This document shows positions 58,771-60,991 of a DNA stretch of 60,991 nt, in pieces. The translations under genes and the position numbers were made by a program. Origin of the DNA: Spraguea lophii (Eukaryota > Microsporidia > Spragueidae). Positions within the stretch are counted from its first letter, which is position 1, and every line of letters begins with the position of its first letter. The notes below the pieces were generated by a model, which was not told the DNA's origin, made no database searches, and saw only the letters and a list, made by a program, of their open reading frames with translations. The stretch spans positions 1 through 60,991 of the forward strand of contig LDOQ01000126.1 of the NCBI GenBank assembly GCA_001887945.1, given 5' to 3'.

Positions 58771-60743
58771 AAAAAAGAAATTTTATTTTGCTTTTATATT
58801 TCTATTTTGACGTTTACTTATTTTGACATGTTTTTAAGTTGTTTATAATAAATGAAAAAAAGAAAATTTATAAATTCTTATAAATAATAAATTAAAATAA
58901 AGTATTATTTACTTTTAAATTTATTCTAACATACGTATTATATTATAATTTATATTTCTTGACATATTTATATGTTTTTTTTGAATATAATTGTTGTATA
59001 TAAATGTTAATAACTTTTATATTATTTAGTTGTAATTTTCTATTCAAGATAGCCCATTTCTACGAGTTTACGTTAGGTTAAAAATTGCTGTTATTTGACA
59101 GTTTTTTGAGAGGCGTAATATGTAATTAAATTCAAGGTCTTTTTACAATGAAAAATGAAAAAAAAATCATTCCATGGAATTAAGATATTTATATTATTAA
59201 AGTAGTTACTTTAAAAACCAAAAAAAGCTATAAGAAAATAAGCATCAATAATAATTATATACTTGTTATTTTTCTTTCATACATTGTAAATATGGTGGAC
59301 TCGATTGTATATAACACTTATTTGAACATAGCAATTGATAAATATTATATTATTATTATCTATAAGAATATCAATACTCTGTAATGTTTTTATTTGAAGA
59401 TTTTTATTTTTGAAAGAATGTTTATTTTAAAATTAATAAATATCAACTATAATATACTTATAATAATTGAACTTTGCTGCTATACGTAAAAATACAATAG
59501 CTTTCTAGTCTAACCTTTAGAATTAAAAACGTTTGGTATACGTATGGCGTTTTCTTCATTTTTTCTTTATTTTTTGTAAGTTCACACGTGGGCAATTAAA
59601 TTTTTAAATAATCTATTTTTACCTATTTTCAATGGTTCTGTAGATTCATAGATACGGTTTTTAAGGAATAAAGAACTTTTAAAACTATATATAATTTGTA
59701 ATTTCTGTTACCAAAATATGTCTAATGTAAAAATAAAATTATACAGGGAAAGATATTCATGAACACGAAATTATTAATTATAAAGAAATTTTGTTTATCC
59801 AGAAACCGGTATCAATATATAATCTATGAAATCGTATTGGAAGAAATAAAAAAAGGATTAAAAGTAAAATAAGTAAAAAAAGAGTTATTGGAAATATACA
59901 TTAAACAATGGATGTTTAGGTATAATATTTAGATATGAAAATAATGATAATTAAATTTTATTACTAAGAATTCACCTGACCATTTTTCTGGGAGCAGTAG
60001 TACTTGTACAAGTGGGGGCAGTAAATGTACAAGATCCATTTTTTAAAAAAAAACCATGTTTTTACTTCTTTTTGGGTTATGTTTTAAATACAGTTTTTTT
60101 TGTGTAAATTTTTCTCCGTTAAGAAATATATTTACCGTACAAATTAGAAAGATATTTCAAGATTACAAAAAGAAACAATGGATTTTGTGTTTTCTTTTAT
60201 AATTTTTAATATTTCAAAAAAAAACAAATTATATATTTTTTTTTATTTTAGAAAAACCATTTTTTATATACATTTTCAAATATCTGGCCTTTATATTGTT
60301 TTTTGTAACTTATAATGTTACATTAAAATAACCAGTATCTTATTCATATATACAAAAACCTTTATTTGTCATAATGATTGTTATAAAAGAATAAAAAGAT
60401 TGATCAATATCATAAGTAAAGAAATATTATTTTTATTAAATATATTTTTTAAAATAAAAATTGTGATAATTTATATATTTTCTGAGAAAAGTTTATATGA
60501 TTTAAGTATGGATTATTAAACAGTTTTTATATTTATAAAACAGGTAATAAAAATTATACTTTTGTAAACGTCAAAAATCCCCTCTCTTTTTTCCATCCAT
60601 CTTGGTATAAATATTGAGTAAATTCTCAACCCCATCTGTTTTGAATGCGTTATCTTCTAATAAATGAATTTTAAAATCTTACAATTCTTGAGGATCCTTT
60701 GGTTAAAAAAATGCAATTGCCGCGACAATTATTATATTTTCAA
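58771..60743. other. Gene-free AT-rich region
   Basis: About 2 kb without recognisable coding sequence. Several oligo-A/T runs. A small GC-richer patch at about 59985-60040 repeats GCAGTA...TTGTACAAG and GCAGTAAATGTACAAG. Confidence 0.5.
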
Positions 60744-60951
60744 AGAGATGAGATTCATTTGGTTCATTAGTTGTGGAATAATAATCAAATCTTAAGCCTA
60801 GTGAGTTTGAACTTCTTACCTGCTCAGTCAATCGTTTTCCCTTTTATCTTTTTTTTGTTTGGAAAATATTTCCAAATAAGAAATTCAAACTCATTAAGCT
60901 TATGGTTTGGTTACTACCCTACGATTACTGAACCAAATGAATCTCATCTCT
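60744..60951. repeat. Palindrome of two SINE heads facing each other
   Basis: Arms 60744-60766 and 60929-60951 are perfect 23-base inverted repeats (AGAGATGAGATTCATTTGGT...). Each arm continues, with mismatches, into a tRNA-like SINE head: GTTCATTAGTTGTGGAATAAT...AAGCCTAGTGAGTTTGAAC on the plus strand and its mirror from about 60870 on the minus strand (GTAACCAAACCATAAGCTTA). The centre (about 60815-60870) holds unrelated sequence. Confidence 0.65.
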
Positions 60952-60991
60952 CTGAAAAGACGGCCAAATATACTTTTTATGGATTATTGAA

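Overview
This window looks like a stretch of an AT-rich, low-density microsporidian genome. The evidence is a set of reduced but clearly eukaryotic/fungal-type proteins (topoisomerase II, exportin-1/CRM1, TRM61, UBA2, Pcc1, condensin CAP-H, U5 snRNP Dim1/Dib1, HSF), a scattered solo 5S rRNA gene, no convincing introns in the genes read, secreted ricin-B-lectin-like and leucine-rich-repeat proteins of the kind microsporidia expand, and a CCC (often AACCCT) element a few bases upstream of many start codons, which is a known microsporidian start signal. I cannot name the genus. About 30 genes in 61 kb, with many intergenic gaps of 0.4-2 kb, indicates an expanded rather than compact genome.

Layout. 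1-9 kb is repeat-rich: three Merlin-type (ISXO2/IS1016-like) DNA transposons in two subfamilies, several copies of a roughly 500-bp tRNA-derived SINE (one nested inside an older copy with a 15-bp target duplication), and a diverged duplication of about 850 bp, each unit of which carries a 48-codon secreted micro-ORF (one intact, one frameshifted). Inside this lie a putative NuA4 Eaf7/MRGBP-like gene and a nucleotide-sugar transporter. 9-21 kb is a housekeeping block: a possible Elongator-like protein, Pcc1, TOP2, an exosome RNase PH-like subunit, tRNA-Asp, TRM61, CRM1, plus another SINE. 21.7-29 kb holds 5S rRNA, a lineage-specific family of three paralogous multi-pass membrane proteins, an unrelated membrane protein, and a decayed third Merlin type. 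29-42 kb holds CAP-H, UBA2, Dim1, three secreted ricin-B-lectin-like proteins, a Dbp10-like helicase, a zinc-finger protein resembling SNAPC3, an atypical kinase and HSF. 42-44 kb has a dead Tc1/mariner element. 44-55 kb holds a type III glutamine synthetase, an Asn-rich acetyl-CoA carboxylase and an Asn-rich GID9/MAEA-like ubiquitin ligase subunit. A full-length but dead Merlin, a hypothetical gene and a secreted LRR protein follow. The last 2.2 kb has no gene, only two tRNA-derived SINE heads facing each other as a palindrome.

The most unusual signal is the SINE family. It starts uniformly at TAGTCCCG, has near-consensus RNA polymerase III A and B boxes, a comparatively GC-rich body that in several blocks, in order, resembles the 3' part of large-subunit rRNA, a conserved terminal stem-loop, and an A-tail, and it is flanked by 14-15 bp target duplications. 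SINEs are not standard furniture of microsporidian genomes, and a tRNA-LSU rRNA chimera would be new as far as I know. The other items of biological interest are the type III glutamine synthetase (a probable transfer), the diverged micro-ORF pair, and a Merlin insertion whose empty site is preserved in the neighbouring duplicate.
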